Assembly (NCBI GenBank): GCA_001442925.1
Contig: LDXX01000002.1
Span: 62,001-126,000, forward strand
Reading direction: 5' to 3'
From: Candidatus Kryptonium thompsonii
GTDB taxonomy: Bacteria; Bacteroidota; Ignavibacteria; Kryptoniales; Kryptoniaceae
DNA length: 64,000 nucleotides
How positions within the stretch are numbered: the first letter of the stretch is position 1; each line of letters begins with the position of its first letter. Made by a program: the position numbers and the translations under genes. Of the stretch, positions 32,390 through 41,710 are shown one piece after another. The notes below the pieces were generated by a model that saw only the letters and a list, made by a program, of their open reading frames with translations, made no database searches and was not told where the DNA came from.

Positions 32390-35233
32390 ATGCCTAAGAG
32401 AATATATCAAATAGCGAAAGAGCTTAATATATCGTCTGATGAACTTGTTAGTTTCCTACAAAAGCAAGGTTTTGATGTGAAGGGCTATATGTCGCCCGTT
32501 GATGATAAAATGCTTGAGATAATAAATAAACACTACAAACACGAGCGAGAGCAAGCAGAGCGTCAAAAGAGAAAAAGAGAGAAAGAAGCAAGAGAAGTTA
32601 AACCTGCGAAAGTTGAACCGCGTACCGTTGTTGAGGAAATTGAGACAAAGTTACCCGCTGAACAGAAAGAGGTTGAACCAACACAAGTTGTTAAGATCGA
32701 AGCGGAGGAGCCAAAGCCCGAATTTGTCCAGCCTGCCGAGGAAGTGGCAGTACAAGGTTCGGAGCCTGTAACAGCGGAGGAAAAATCAGCGGAGATTGCT
32801 GTAAGTGAAATTAAAGAGGCAAAGGATGAAACGAAGGATAAGGTTGAGCAAGTTGAAGAACTTGCACAAAAGCAGGCTGAAACCGTTATAGAAGAACATG
32901 CTGAAGCCAAAGGTGAAACAGCTGAGTTAAAAGAAGCACCCGCTAAACCCGAAGAAAAACAGGCGGAACCAGTTGGTTCTGAAAAAGCCACAGGAATGGT
33001 TTATGTCAAGGTAGAGGAGAGGAAGGAATTTAGGAAGGATGATAGAAGGAAGAGGTTTGAAGCGGAAAGAGAAAGGGATAGAAGAAGGGAAAGAAGAAGG
33101 GGTAAAAGGCGCAAGGAATTCAGAGAGGAAAAGCCAGTCAAGGAAGAGACAACGGTTAGCGATGTTATCCATGCCCCTGAGGTAGAGGCGATAAAAGAAG
33201 AGACACGAAAGAGAAAACAAATAAAGGAAAAAGAAGAAAAGAAAAGGAAAATCGTTGAAATAGACGATTTTGAAATAAAGAAGCCGTTAAAGAGGAAAAA
33301 AAGTAGAATTGAAATTGATGAGGCTGAGATTTTACGTAATATTGATCAAACGCTTGCTGAGATGGAGGATTCTGGTCCAGATATAAGGGAGATAATTAAA
33401 AAGAGAAAGAAGAAGGAAAGACAGGAGAAGGAAGAGAAAAAGGTAGAGCAAATCGAAAGGGAAAAGAGGAAGATAAAAGTTGCCGAATTTATCACAGTTA
33501 ATGAACTTGCAAATATCATCGGGGTTTCAGCAAGTGAGATAATTAAGAAGTGTCTTAATCTAGGTCTTGTTGTTTCAATAAATCAGCGACTTGATTTTGA
33601 TACGATAACTCTAATTGCAAGTGATTACGGTTTTGAAGTTGAAAGGGCTGAGGAATATCTCGAAGATATAATTGAAGAGGAGCCAGATCACCCCGAAGAT
33701 CTTGAGCCGAGACCGCCAGTTGTGACTATCATGGGACATGTCGATCATGGTAAAACAACTCTTCTTGATTACATAAGGCAAAGCAATATAGTAGCTGGTG
33801 AAGCTGGTGGTATAACACAGCATATAGGTGCGTATCAGGTAACACTTCCAAATGGTAAACAAATTACATTTATCGATACTCCAGGACATGAAGCATTTAC
33901 TGCTATGCGGGCTCGAGGTGCGCAGGTTACAGATATCGTTGTTCTCGTTGTCGCAGCAGATGACGCTGTAATGCCCCAGACCGTTGAAGCGATAAACCAC
34001 GCCCTTGCTGCGAATGTTCCTATAATTGTTGCGATAAATAAGATTGATAAACCAGGAGCAAACCCAGATAAAATAAAACAGCAACTTGCCGAAAGAGGAA
34101 TTTTGGTTGAAGATTGGGGTGGTAAGTACCAGTGTGTTGAAATCTCCGCGAAATACGGGAAGAATGTAGATTTGCTTCTTGAGAAGATTTTGTTAGAGGC
34201 GGAATTAATGGAGCTTAAGGCGAATCCCAAAAAGAGAGCTCGTGGTGTGGTAATTGAATCAAAACTTGATAAAGGACGTGGTCCCGTTGGAACTGTTCTT
34301 GTTCAAACTGGAACTTTGAAAATCGGTGACCCCTTTGTTGCTGGAACTACATTTGGAAGGGTAAGAGCTATGTTTGACGAAAGAGGGAATAGAGTTGAGA
34401 TAGCTAAACCATCAACACCTGTCCAAGTTATAGGGTTTGATCAATTGCCTGAAGCAGGTGATTCATTTATAGTGGTTGAAGATGAGAAGAGAGCAAGAGA
34501 AATTGCAAATAGAAGAGCTCAGTTGAAGCGGGAACAGACATTTAGACAGTTGAGAGCTGTATCATTAAATAAGTTATCTGAACAGATTAAAGAAGGGAAA
34601 GTTAAGGAGTTGCCAATTATAATTAAAGCAGATGTTAATGGATCTGTAGAAGCTTTGTCTGACTCATTGATGAAACTTTCAACTGAAGAGGTTAAAGTTA
34701 GAATTATTCATAGGGCTGTTGGAGCTATAAGCGAATCCGATGTCTTGCTTGCTCAGGCGTCTGGAGCGATTATAATTGGTTTCAATGTCAGACCAACATC
34801 TGGAGCTAAAAAGCTCGCAGAGAGCGAAAATGTTGAAATACGGCTTTACAATATAATCTATAATGTGATTGAGGATGTTAAGAAAGCTCTTGAGGGAATG
34901 CTTGAGCCAGAAAGGCGAGAAGAATTTCTTGGCACAGCAGAGGTTAGAGAGGTGTTCAAGATTTCAAAAGTTGGGACGGTTGCAGGTTGTTTTGTAACCG
35001 AAGGTAAAATTTTAAGAAGCGCCCGTGCCCGACTTATAAGAAATGGAATTGTGATTTATGATGGTAAAATTGCTTCGCTTAAAAGATTTAAAGATGATGT
35101 AAAGGAAGTTGAAGCAGGGCTTGAGTGCGGTGTTGCGCTTGAAAATTATAACGATATAAAAGTTGGCGATGTAATAGAAGCTTATAATATACTTGAGATC
35201 AAAAGAAAACTTGAAGAGGTGAAAGGGTCGTAG
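32390..35233 (+). CDS. infB: Translation initiation factor IF-2
   Basis: This 947-residue GTPase places initiator tRNA on the 30S subunit. Residues 1-55 form an IF2_N domain ([23 protein letters not shown]). Residues about 55-360 are a long, extremely charged Lys/Glu/Arg linker. A second IF2_N-like domain ([23 protein letters not shown]) follows, then the G domain with [16 protein letters not shown] and NKIDKPGAN (about 447-570), and domains II-IV. Length and order are those of full-length bacterial IF-2. It lies 22 bp after nusA and before rbfA. Confidence 0.97.
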   Translation: MPKRIYQIAKELNISSDELVSFLQKQGFDVKGYMSPVDDKMLEIINKHYKHEREQAERQKRKREKEAREVKPAKVEPRTVVEEIETKLPAEQKEVEPTQVVKIEAEEPKPEFVQPAEEVAVQGSEPVTAEEKSAEIAVSEIKEAKDETKDKVEQVEELAQKQAETVIEEHAEAKGETAELKEAPAKPEEKQAEPVGSEKATGMVYVKVEERKEFRKDDRRKRFEAERERDRRRERRRGKRRKEFREEKPVKEETTVSDVIHAPEVEAIKEETRKRKQIKEKEEKKRKIVEIDDFEIKKPLKRKKSRIEIDEAEILRNIDQTLAEMEDSGPDIREIIKKRKKKERQEKEEKKVEQIEREKRKIKVAEFITVNELANIIGVSASEIIKKCLNLGLVVSINQRLDFDTITLIASDYGFEVERAEEYLEDIIEEEPDHPEDLEPRPPVVTIMGHVDHGKTTLLDYIRQSNIVAGEAGGITQHIGAYQVTLPNGKQITFIDTPGHEAFTAMRARGAQVTDIVVLVVAADDAVMPQTVEAINHALAANVPIIVAINKIDKPGANPDKIKQQLAERGILVEDWGGKYQCVEISAKYGKNVDLLLEKILLEAELMELKANPKKRARGVVIESKLDKGRGPVGTVLVQTGTLKIGDPFVAGTTFGRVRAMFDERGNRVEIAKPSTPVQVIGFDQLPEAGDSFIVVEDEKRAREIANRRAQLKREQTFRQLRAVSLNKLSEQIKEGKVKELPIIIKADVNGSVEALSDSLMKLSTEEVKVRIIHRAVGAISESDVLLAQASGAIIIGFNVRPTSGAKKLAESENVEIRLYNIIYNVIEDVKKALEGMLEPERREEFLGTAEVREVFKISKVGTVAGCFVTEGKILRSARARLIRNGIVIYDGKIASLKRFKDDVKEVEAGLECGVALENYNDIKVGDVIEAYNILEIKRKLEEVKGS

Positions 35234-35261
35234 ATTTCTGAACTTAAAATGAGGTTTGAGA

Positions 35262-35654
35262 ATGAACAGCATAAGAGCAGAGAGGGTTGCTTCACTTATC
35301 AAGGAGGAGATATCTGATATAATTTCCAAGATTCTTGAACATGAAAGCGTTGGATTCTGGACGGTTACGAATGTGAGGATGAGTCCCGATTTAAGGTATG
35401 CAAAAATTTATATAAGCATTTACGGGGATAAGGTGATCCAACAAAACACGATAAGGAAGATTGAATCTTTTAAGAAAAACATAAGACAACGGCTTGGGTC
35501 GAGGTTAAGATTAAGATTTGTTCCTGAAATAGAATTTTATCTTGATGATACGCTTGAGCATGTGGATAGAATTAATGCTCTTTTAAAACAAATTGAAAAT
35601 AGGGAAAAGAATAATAGAAGTGACGAGGTTGGCTCAGAAGATAAGGGAGGGTGA
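35262..35654 (+). CDS. rbfA: Ribosome-binding factor A
   Basis: RbfA is a single KH-type domain protein for late 16S rRNA maturation and cold adaptation. It has about 130 residues: the N-terminal helix SIRAERVASLIKEEISDIISKIL, VRMSPDLRYAKIYISIYGD, and the C-terminal RLRFVPEIEFYLDDTLEHVDRINALL. ATG 35262 is chosen because GAGG lies 7 nt upstream; the TTG at 35256 is less likely. The 3' end overlaps the longest possible truB frame. Confidence 0.95.
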   Translation: MNSIRAERVASLIKEEISDIISKILEHESVGFWTVTNVRMSPDLRYAKIYISIYGDKVIQQNTIRKIESFKKNIRQRLGSRLRLRFVPEIEFYLDDTLEHVDRINALLKQIENREKNNRSDEVGSEDKGG

Positions 35655-36327
35655 AATAATTCTTGTGAATAAACCGTCTGGATGGACATCTTATAGAGTT
35701 GTTGATAAAATCAAAAGATGGTTTAAGGTAAAAAAGGCAGGCCACGGGGGAACTCTTGACCCTTTTGCAACTGGTTTATTGATAGTTGCAACTGGAAAGA
35801 AAACAAAAGAGCTGTCTAAGATAGCAGAACTTGATAAAGAATATGAAGGTGTTATGGAGCTTGGCGCTGTTACGATTAGTTATGATCCTGAGACTGAAAT
35901 AGTTGAAAGACGAAATCTTAATGGTATAACTGAGGAAGTGATTAGAGAAAATGTAAAGCGTTTCATCGGGGAGATTGAACAAGTTCCACCAATGTATTCT
36001 GCAGTGAAGTATAAAGGTAAACCGTTATATAGTCTTGCGAGAAAGGGAATCACTGTGGAGAGGAAGCCGAGGAAAGTTAAGATCTATGATTTTCAAATTT
36101 TGGAGGTTAATCTTCCCGAAGTTCGCTTTAGAGTGAGATGTTCAAAGGGAACTTATGTCAGAAGTCTTGTTTATGATTTTGGAGAAAGTTTAGGGTGTGG
36201 AGCTTATTTAAAATCTCTCGTCAGGACGAGGATCGGTGAGTATAAACTTGAAGATGCTTTAACGATCGAGGAACTTAAGAAAATTTCATCGCAAGGAACG
36301 GATGGAGGTGGTGAGAAACATAAATAA
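35593..36327 (+). CDS. truB: tRNA pseudouridine(55) synthase
   Basis: TruB makes pseudouridine 55 in the T-loop of tRNAs. The catalytic aspartate is in GHGGTLDPFATGLLIVATG (about residues 50-68), preceded by LVNKPSGWTSYRVVDKIK; the mid-domain has QVPPMYSAVKYKGKPLY and RVRCSKGTYVRSL. The start is uncertain: TTG 35593 and GTG 35620 both overlap rbfA. A GGGAGG at 35645-35650 sits 8 nt before an in-frame ATT (35659) and 14 nt before GTG 35665, which would give the compact N-terminus common in this family. The protein core is complete in every case. Confidence 0.93.
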   Translation: MKIGKRIIEVTRLAQKIREGEIILVNKPSGWTSYRVVDKIKRWFKVKKAGHGGTLDPFATGLLIVATGKKTKELSKIAELDKEYEGVMELGAVTISYDPETEIVERRNLNGITEEVIRENVKRFIGEIEQVPPMYSAVKYKGKPLYSLARKGITVERKPRKVKIYDFQILEVNLPEVRFRVRCSKGTYVRSLVYDFGESLGCGAYLKSLVRTRIGEYKLEDALTIEELKKISSQGTDGGGEKHK

Positions 36328-37249
36328 AATTGTCAAGGACCCCAATTCAATTGTTACAGTCGGTGTATTTGATGGGGTTCATATCGCCCATCAGGAAATT
36401 TTGAGAAGGATGAAAGAAGAAAAGCTTAAAACGGGAGCGAGGACGGTTCTTGTAACATTTGACCCGCATCCGCAAGAAGTTTTACATCCAAATGAAAAAT
36501 TTTATATCTTAACGACGATTGACGAAAGGATTGAGCTTTTGAGTGATTATGATCTTGACATTATTTTTGTTGTAAATTTTACGCCTGAATTCTCAAATAT
36601 AACTGCTGAAGAGTTCTGCAAAGAAATAATGCTTGGGAGGATAGGATTGAGGAAAGTCATTGTTGGATATAATCACGCTTTTGGTAAAAATAGGGAAGGT
36701 AATCCTGAAAAGCTTAAAGGGTTTGGGGAAAAGTATGGGTTTGAGGTTGAGTTAATTCCACAGCTTCTTGTTGAAAATAATCCAGTTAGCAGTTCGAAAA
36801 TAAGGTCAATTTTGAACGAAGGGAACGTTAGACTTGCATCTAAGTTGCTTGGGCGGTATTATTTTATAAATGGAGTTGTCGTCAAAGGAAGTGGTCGTGG
36901 CAAAGAACTCGGCATCCCTACAGCGAACATTGAGCCGATATCGTTAAGAAAGCTTATGCCGAAAAATGGAGTTTATGTTGTAAGAGTTACGATAGATAGA
37001 AAACATTATTTTGGGCTTATGAATATAGGTTACAGACCGACTTTTGAGTTAGATAGCGAAAGAGTTGCAGAGGTAAATATATTTGACTTTGATGAGGAGA
37101 TTTATTTCAAACATATAAAAGTTGAGTTTATAGACAGGCTGAGGGATGAAATGAAATTCCCGACTCCAAGGGAATTGGTTGAGCAAATTGAGAGAGACAA
37201 AAAGGACGCAGTTAAATTAATTGAAAAGGAGTTTTCAGTGATATTCTGA
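36302..37249 (+). CDS. ribF: Bifunctional riboflavin kinase/FAD synthetase
   Basis: RibF converts riboflavin to FMN and FAD. The N-terminal adenylyltransferase domain (about residues 15-170) has VGVFDGVHIAHQEIL, TFDPHPQEVL and VGYNHAFGKNREG with the NNPVSSSKIRS stretch. The C-terminal kinase domain (about 185-310) has GRGKELGIPTANIEP and MNIGYRPTF. It totals 315 residues, the usual size. The ATG overlaps the truB end by 26 bp and is followed by GGAGGTGGTG, so GTG 36308 or 36311 could also serve. Confidence 0.95.
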   Translation: MEVVRNINKIVKDPNSIVTVGVFDGVHIAHQEILRRMKEEKLKTGARTVLVTFDPHPQEVLHPNEKFYILTTIDERIELLSDYDLDIIFVVNFTPEFSNITAEEFCKEIMLGRIGLRKVIVGYNHAFGKNREGNPEKLKGFGEKYGFEVELIPQLLVENNPVSSSKIRSILNEGNVRLASKLLGRYYFINGVVVKGSGRGKELGIPTANIEPISLRKLMPKNGVYVVRVTIDRKHYFGLMNIGYRPTFELDSERVAEVNIFDFDEEIYFKHIKVEFIDRLRDEMKFPTPRELVEQIERDKKDAVKLIEKEFSVIF

Positions 37250-37282
37250 TTTAACTTTGAAAAACAAAAATAAAAAGGAGAT

Positions 37283-37552
37283 ATGCCATTGACAAGCGAA
37301 CAGAAAAGAGAACTTGTCAGGAAGTATGGTAAACATGAAAAGGACACTGGTTCCCCAGAAGTTCAAATTGCGATTCTTACAGCTAGGATCAATCAGCTTG
37401 CTGAACATTTTGAAAAGCATCCGAAGGATAAGCATTCGAGGATGGGCTTGATTAAAATGATAGGTAAGAGAAGACGCTTGTTAAGGTATCTTGAAAGAAC
37501 AAACTATGAAAGGTATAAGCAAATTCTTGAGGAACTTAATTTAAGAAAATAA
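37283..37552 (+). CDS. rpsO: 30S ribosomal protein S15
   Basis: The 89-residue S15 binds the central domain of 16S rRNA. Family features are present: [23 protein letters not shown], then [26 protein letters not shown] strong AAGGAG ribosome binding site lies 4 nt before the ATG. It sits between ribF and pnp, the common bacterial arrangement. Confidence 0.98.
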   Translation: MPLTSEQKRELVRKYGKHEKDTGSPEVQIAILTARINQLAEHFEKHPKDKHSRMGLIKMIGKRRRLLRYLERTNYERYKQILEELNLRK

Positions 37553-37579
37553 AAGAAATCAAAGGATGGTGGCGAGATT

Positions 37580-39775
37580 ATGAGTTATTTAAAGAAAGAA
37601 ATTGAAATTGGTGGACGCATTCTCTCATTTGAGATAGGAAAATATGCGAAGCAAGCTGATGGCGCCGTGATGGTAAGATACGCGGATACTATGGTTTTAG
37701 CTACTGCAGTTGCATCGGAGGAGCAAAAGAAAGATATTGATTTTATGCCCCTTTCGGTTGAGTATAGGGAAAAGACATCTGCAGCAGGAAAAATTCCCGG
37801 TGGATTTGAAAAGAGAGAGGGAAAACCGACGGAGAAAGAAATTTTATCGGCAAGATTGATTGACAGGGCTTTAAGACCCCTATTCCCAAAGGAATTCAGA
37901 AGTGAAACTCAAGTGACGGTGACGGTTTTTTCTTTTGACCTTGAAAATGATCCAGATATTATTGGAGGAATTGCAAGTTCAGCTGCTTTGATGATCTCTG
38001 ATATTCCATGGAATGGACCAATTGCTGAGGTTAGAGTTGGACGAATTGACGGGCAGTTTGTTATAAATCCAACAATCCCACAGCTTGAGAAAAGCGATAT
38101 TGATCTTGTTGTGGCTGGAACAATTGATTCAATTGTGATGGTTGAAGGTGAAGCGAAAGAGATATCAGAGAAAGATATGGTTGAGGCGATAAAATTTGCG
38201 CACGAATACATAAAGAAGATTTGCGAGGTTCAAATTGAGATTGCCAAGGAAGTTGGTAAGCCAAAGAGGGAAGTAGTAAAGGAGGAAATACCAGAGAGAA
38301 TCATAAACGATGTTAAAGAGATAGCTGAGGCGAAGATAAAAGAACTTAACAGAACACCTTTAAAGAAGCTTGAACGGGCGGAAAGGATGGAAACAATTGT
38401 AAAGGAGACGATAGAATCTTTAAAGCAGAGATATTCATCCGAGATGGTTCAGGATGAGTCTGGGAATACTATACCATTGATAGCGCTTTATCCAAGTTTC
38501 GAGTTCTGGGTAAAGCAAGTTATTGAGGAAATTGAGCGAGTTGATATGAGGTATATGGTTTTGCGTGAAGGTAGGCGAATCGACGGGCGAGGTTTAAATG
38601 ACATAAGGCCAATAACTGCAGAAGTTGGAGTTCTGCCGAGGACTCATGGTTCAGCATTATTCACAAGGGGTGAAACACAATCGCTTGCGACCGTTACGCT
38701 TGGGACAAAAATGGATGAACAGTTAATCGATACATTATTGCCTGAGTATACAAAAAGATTTATGCTTCATTATAACTTCCCACCGTTTTCAGTGGGTGAG
38801 GTAGCTCCGTTTCGCGGTCCAAGTAGAAGGGAAATTGGCCATGGGAATCTTGCTGAAAGGGCTTTAAAGAATTTGATACCGTCTGAGGAAGAATTCCCTT
38901 ACACCATAAGGGTTGTTTCTGATATACTTGAGTCGAACGGTTCATCTTCAATGGCGACCGTTTGTTCTGGAACACTTGCCTTGATGGATGGTGGGATCCC
39001 GCTTAAAAAGCATGTTGCTGGAATTGCAATGGGTTTAGTTAAGGAGGGCGATGAGGTTGCAATTTTAACGGATATACTCGGCAATGAGGATAAGCTTGGG
39101 GATATGGATTTCAAAGTTGCTGGAACTCGTGATGGGATAACAGCATTTCAAATGGATATAAAGATAAGTGGTATAAGCTATGAAATTTTCGAACGAGCGC
39201 TTGAGCAGGCACGAGAGGCAAGGATGAAAATTCTTGATATACTTGAGAAGACAATCCCAAAACCGCGCCCTGAGATTTCTCCCTATGCGCCCAGGCTTAT
39301 GACTACAAGGATTCCAGTTGAAATGATTGGTTGGGTTATCGGTCCAGCTGGGAAGAATGTTAAAATGATGAAACAAGAATTCGGCGCTGAAGTCTTTATT
39401 GAGAATGATGGTTTGGTTTGGATAAGTGGTCCGAGTAAAGAAGCATGTGAAAAAGCAAAGCAGATGGTTGAACAACTTGCTGAGGTTCCCGAAGTTGGAA
39501 AAATTTATAAGGGAATTGTGCGCAAAATTGTTGATTTCGGTGCTTTCGTTGAAATTTTGCCTGGTAAAATTGGACTGCTCCATATCTCAGAGATCGATCA
39601 CAAGAGGATTGAGAAGGTTTCTGATGTTTTAAAAGTTGGAGATGAAATTGAAGTTCAGATATTGACAATCGATGATATGGGGAGATTTACTTTAAGTAGA
39701 AAATCTTTGATTCCAAAACCAGATTCACACCAAAGACAAACTCAGCCCACCTCAACTTATAAATCAAGAAGATAA
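37580..39775 (+). CDS. pnp: Polyribonucleotide nucleotidyltransferase (PNPase)
   Basis: PNPase is a phosphorolytic 3'-5' exoribonuclease. At 731 residues it has two RNase PH domains (about 5-220 and 320-550) joined by a helical linker, the active-site region RREIGHGNLAERAL and GDMDFKVAGTRDGITAFQMDIKI, then a KH domain (RIPVEMIGWVIGPAGKNVKMM, about 573-595) and an S1 domain (GKIYKGIVRKIVDFGAFVEILPGKIGLLHISEI, about 638-705). Last gene of the operon, followed by a terminator. No anomaly. Confidence 0.97.
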   Translation: MSYLKKEIEIGGRILSFEIGKYAKQADGAVMVRYADTMVLATAVASEEQKKDIDFMPLSVEYREKTSAAGKIPGGFEKREGKPTEKEILSARLIDRALRPLFPKEFRSETQVTVTVFSFDLENDPDIIGGIASSAALMISDIPWNGPIAEVRVGRIDGQFVINPTIPQLEKSDIDLVVAGTIDSIVMVEGEAKEISEKDMVEAIKFAHEYIKKICEVQIEIAKEVGKPKREVVKEEIPERIINDVKEIAEAKIKELNRTPLKKLERAERMETIVKETIESLKQRYSSEMVQDESGNTIPLIALYPSFEFWVKQVIEEIERVDMRYMVLREGRRIDGRGLNDIRPITAEVGVLPRTHGSALFTRGETQSLATVTLGTKMDEQLIDTLLPEYTKRFMLHYNFPPFSVGEVAPFRGPSRREIGHGNLAERALKNLIPSEEEFPYTIRVVSDILESNGSSSMATVCSGTLALMDGGIPLKKHVAGIAMGLVKEGDEVAILTDILGNEDKLGDMDFKVAGTRDGITAFQMDIKISGISYEIFERALEQAREARMKILDILEKTIPKPRPEISPYAPRLMTTRIPVEMIGWVIGPAGKNVKMMKQEFGAEVFIENDGLVWISGPSKEACEKAKQMVEQLAEVPEVGKIYKGIVRKIVDFGAFVEILPGKIGLLHISEIDHKRIEKVSDVLKVGDEIEVQILTIDDMGRFTLSRKSLIPKPDSHQRQTQPTSTYKSRR

Positions 39776-39777
39776 AA

Positions 39778-39812
39778 AAATCTGTGGGTGTCCCAGCCCG
39801 CAGATTTTTTAT
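39778..39812 (+). terminator. Intrinsic terminator after pnp
   Basis: AAATCTGTGGG pairs with CCCGCAGATTT (one G-T pair) around an 8-nt loop and continues into a T-run. It closes the rimP-pnp operon. Confidence 0.85.
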
Positions 39813-39857
39813 TTTTTATTGTTGCATTTGGGGGTTAAAGTGTTAATAAAATTGCAA

Positions 39858-39888
39858 TTGTTTTTTATAACCAAAATTTTTATATTTT
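39858..39888 (+). promoter_or_regulatory. Promoter of the transketolase/pcrA operon
   Basis: TTG (39858-39860), 20 nt, TATATTTT (39881-39888), the same architecture and -7 octamer as the rimP promoter, 41 bp before the transketolase start. Confidence 0.45.
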
Positions 39889-39929
39889 TCGGTGCTGAAT
39901 TTTGAATTCAAAATAATAGGGAATGATGA

Positions 39930-40787
39930 ATGCAGAATTCACTCATTGATCTAAAGGTTATAGCGACGAAAATACGAATAGACATAATAAAAATGTTAAA
40001 CAAAGCTGGTTCAGGTCATCCTGGTGGTTCTCTTTCGTGCGTTGAAATCCTTGTTGCTTTATTTTGGGAGAAAATAAAGAGGACACCTGAAAATGCACTT
40101 TCACCAGACAGGGATCGATTCATATTATCCAAAGGTCATGGCGTTCCTGCTCTTTATGCGGTTTTAGCACATAGAGGGGTTATACCTTATGAAGAACTTT
40201 TTACTTTAAGAAAAATAAATTCGCGATTACAGGGGCATCCATCGCGACTTGATTTACCTTATGTTGAAGCGTCAACTGGTTCTTTGGGGCAGGGTTTATC
40301 AATTGCTCAAGGGATAGCTCTTGCAGGAAAAATTGATGGCAAAAAATATCGCGTTTATTGTTTGCTCGGCGATGGGGAGATGCAAGAAGGTCAAGTGTGG
40401 GAGGCGATAATGTCTGCACCGAAATTTAAGCTTGATAATCTTTGTGCGATTGTCGATTACAACAAAGGTCAAATTGATGGTTATGTTAAGGATGTTATGA
40501 ACATTGAACCACTTGCGGATAAATTGAGGGCTTTTAATTGGAATGTGATTGAAATCGACGGACATGATTTTGAACAAATTTTATCTGCCCTTGATGAAGC
40601 TGAACTCGTAAAGGGAAAACCAACTTTCATAATTGCGCACACAGTTAAAGGTAAGGGTGTTTCATTTATGGAAGATAATCATGAGTGGCATGGTAAAGCG
40701 CCAAATGACGAGGAGACAAAACTCGCTTTGAAGGAACTCGAGGAAGAGCTTAACGAACTTTTATCACAAAAGGCGGAGGTAAAATAA
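39930..40787 (+). CDS. Transketolase, N-terminal (ThDP-binding) subunit
   Basis: The 285-residue protein equals the first third of a full transketolase. It carries GHPGGSLSCVEILVALF, SKGHGVPALYAVLA and the thiamine diphosphate motif GDGEMQEGQVWE...VDYNK (GDG-x-N, about residues 150-180), then HTVKGKGVSFMEDN. It acts with the following gene product as a split transketolase in the non-oxidative pentose phosphate pathway. Its TAA overlaps the next ATG by one base (TAATG), so translation is coupled. Confidence 0.93.
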   Translation: MQNSLIDLKVIATKIRIDIIKMLNKAGSGHPGGSLSCVEILVALFWEKIKRTPENALSPDRDRFILSKGHGVPALYAVLAHRGVIPYEELFTLRKINSRLQGHPSRLDLPYVEASTGSLGQGLSIAQGIALAGKIDGKKYRVYCLLGDGEMQEGQVWEAIMSAPKFKLDNLCAIVDYNKGQIDGYVKDVMNIEPLADKLRAFNWNVIEIDGHDFEQILSALDEAELVKGKPTFIIAHTVKGKGVSFMEDNHEWHGKAPNDEETKLALKELEEELNELLSQKAEVK

Positions 40788-41710
40788 TGCCAGCTAAAGC
40801 AACGCGTGTTTCATTCGGAGAAGCACTTGAGGAACTTGGAGAAAAAATTCGTGATATAGTTGTCCTTGATGCTGACCTTTCAAAATCAACAATGTCAATA
40901 AAGTTTGCGAAGAAGTTTCCAGATAGATTCTTCGAAATGGGAATTGCGGAACAAAATATGATAGGGACGGCTGCTGGGCTTGCCTTAGCTGGTAAAATTC
41001 CATTCGCATGTAGTTTCGCATGTTTTTTGATAGGCAGATATGAAACGATAAGAATGTCGGTTGCTTATACGAATGCAAATGTCAAACTTGTTGGTACTCA
41101 CGCTGGGATTGGAATTGGGGAAGATGGTTACAGTCAAATGGGACTTGAGGATATCGCACTTATGAGAGCGTTACCGAATTTTTCGGTCATTCAGCCGTGT
41201 GATGATATTGAAACAAAGCAAGCTGTTGAATATATCGCTCTGCATCAAGGACCTGTGTTTTTACGATTAACAAGGCAACCACTTGAAGATGTCAATCCAC
41301 CTGATTACAAATTTCAATTTGGGAAGGGAGTAATTTTAAAAGATGGGAAAGATGTGACCATTTTTGCAACTGGTGGAGTTGTGTTTAACTCTTTGCTTGC
41401 TGGGGAAAAACTTGAAAAGGATGGGATAAGCGCACGCGTTGTGAATATACACACAATTAAACCAATAGATGAAGAGCTTATAATAAAGTGTGCAGTTGAA
41501 ACTGGGAAAATAGTCACCGTTGAAGATCACAATATTGTTGGTGGGCTTGGTTCAGCTGTGATGGAGGTTTTGGCGGAGAATTATCCAGTTAAAGTCAAAA
41601 GGATTGGAATAAAGAAATTTGGCGAATCGGGCAGTCCGAAAGAGCTTTATGAGAAATATGGGCTTGATCCTGAAGGTATTGCAAAAGAAGTGAGAGAATT
41701 TTTGAAGTAA
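40787..41710 (+). CDS. Transketolase, C-terminal (Pyr and C-domain) subunit
   Basis: The 307-residue protein supplies the pyrimidine-binding domain (FFEMGIAEQNMIGTAAGLALAGKIPFACSFACFL, with the conserved Glu of GIAEQNM) and the C-terminal domain (IFATGGVVFNSLLAGEKLEKDGISARVVNIHTIKPID). Together with the upstream subunit it gives a complete enzyme; two-gene transketolases are common in archaea and many bacteria. Dihydroxyacetone- or DXP-synthase-like roles are unlikely from the motifs. It overlaps both neighbours at TAATG junctions. Confidence 0.92.
   Translation: MPAKATRVSFGEALEELGEKIRDIVVLDADLSKSTMSIKFAKKFPDRFFEMGIAEQNMIGTAAGLALAGKIPFACSFACFLIGRYETIRMSVAYTNANVKLVGTHAGIGIGEDGYSQMGLEDIALMRALPNFSVIQPCDDIETKQAVEYIALHQGPVFLRLTRQPLEDVNPPDYKFQFGKGVILKDGKDVTIFATGGVVFNSLLAGEKLEKDGISARVVNIHTIKPIDEELIIKCAVETGKIVTVEDHNIVGGLGSAVMEVLAENYPVKVKRIGIKKFGESGSPKELYEKYGLDPEGIAKEVREFLK

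Noticed and set aside
32563-32991. 142-codon Ser/Ala-rich frame on the minus strand inside infB
   Set aside because: The composition mirrors the repetitive Lys/Glu-rich linker of IF-2 on the other strand.
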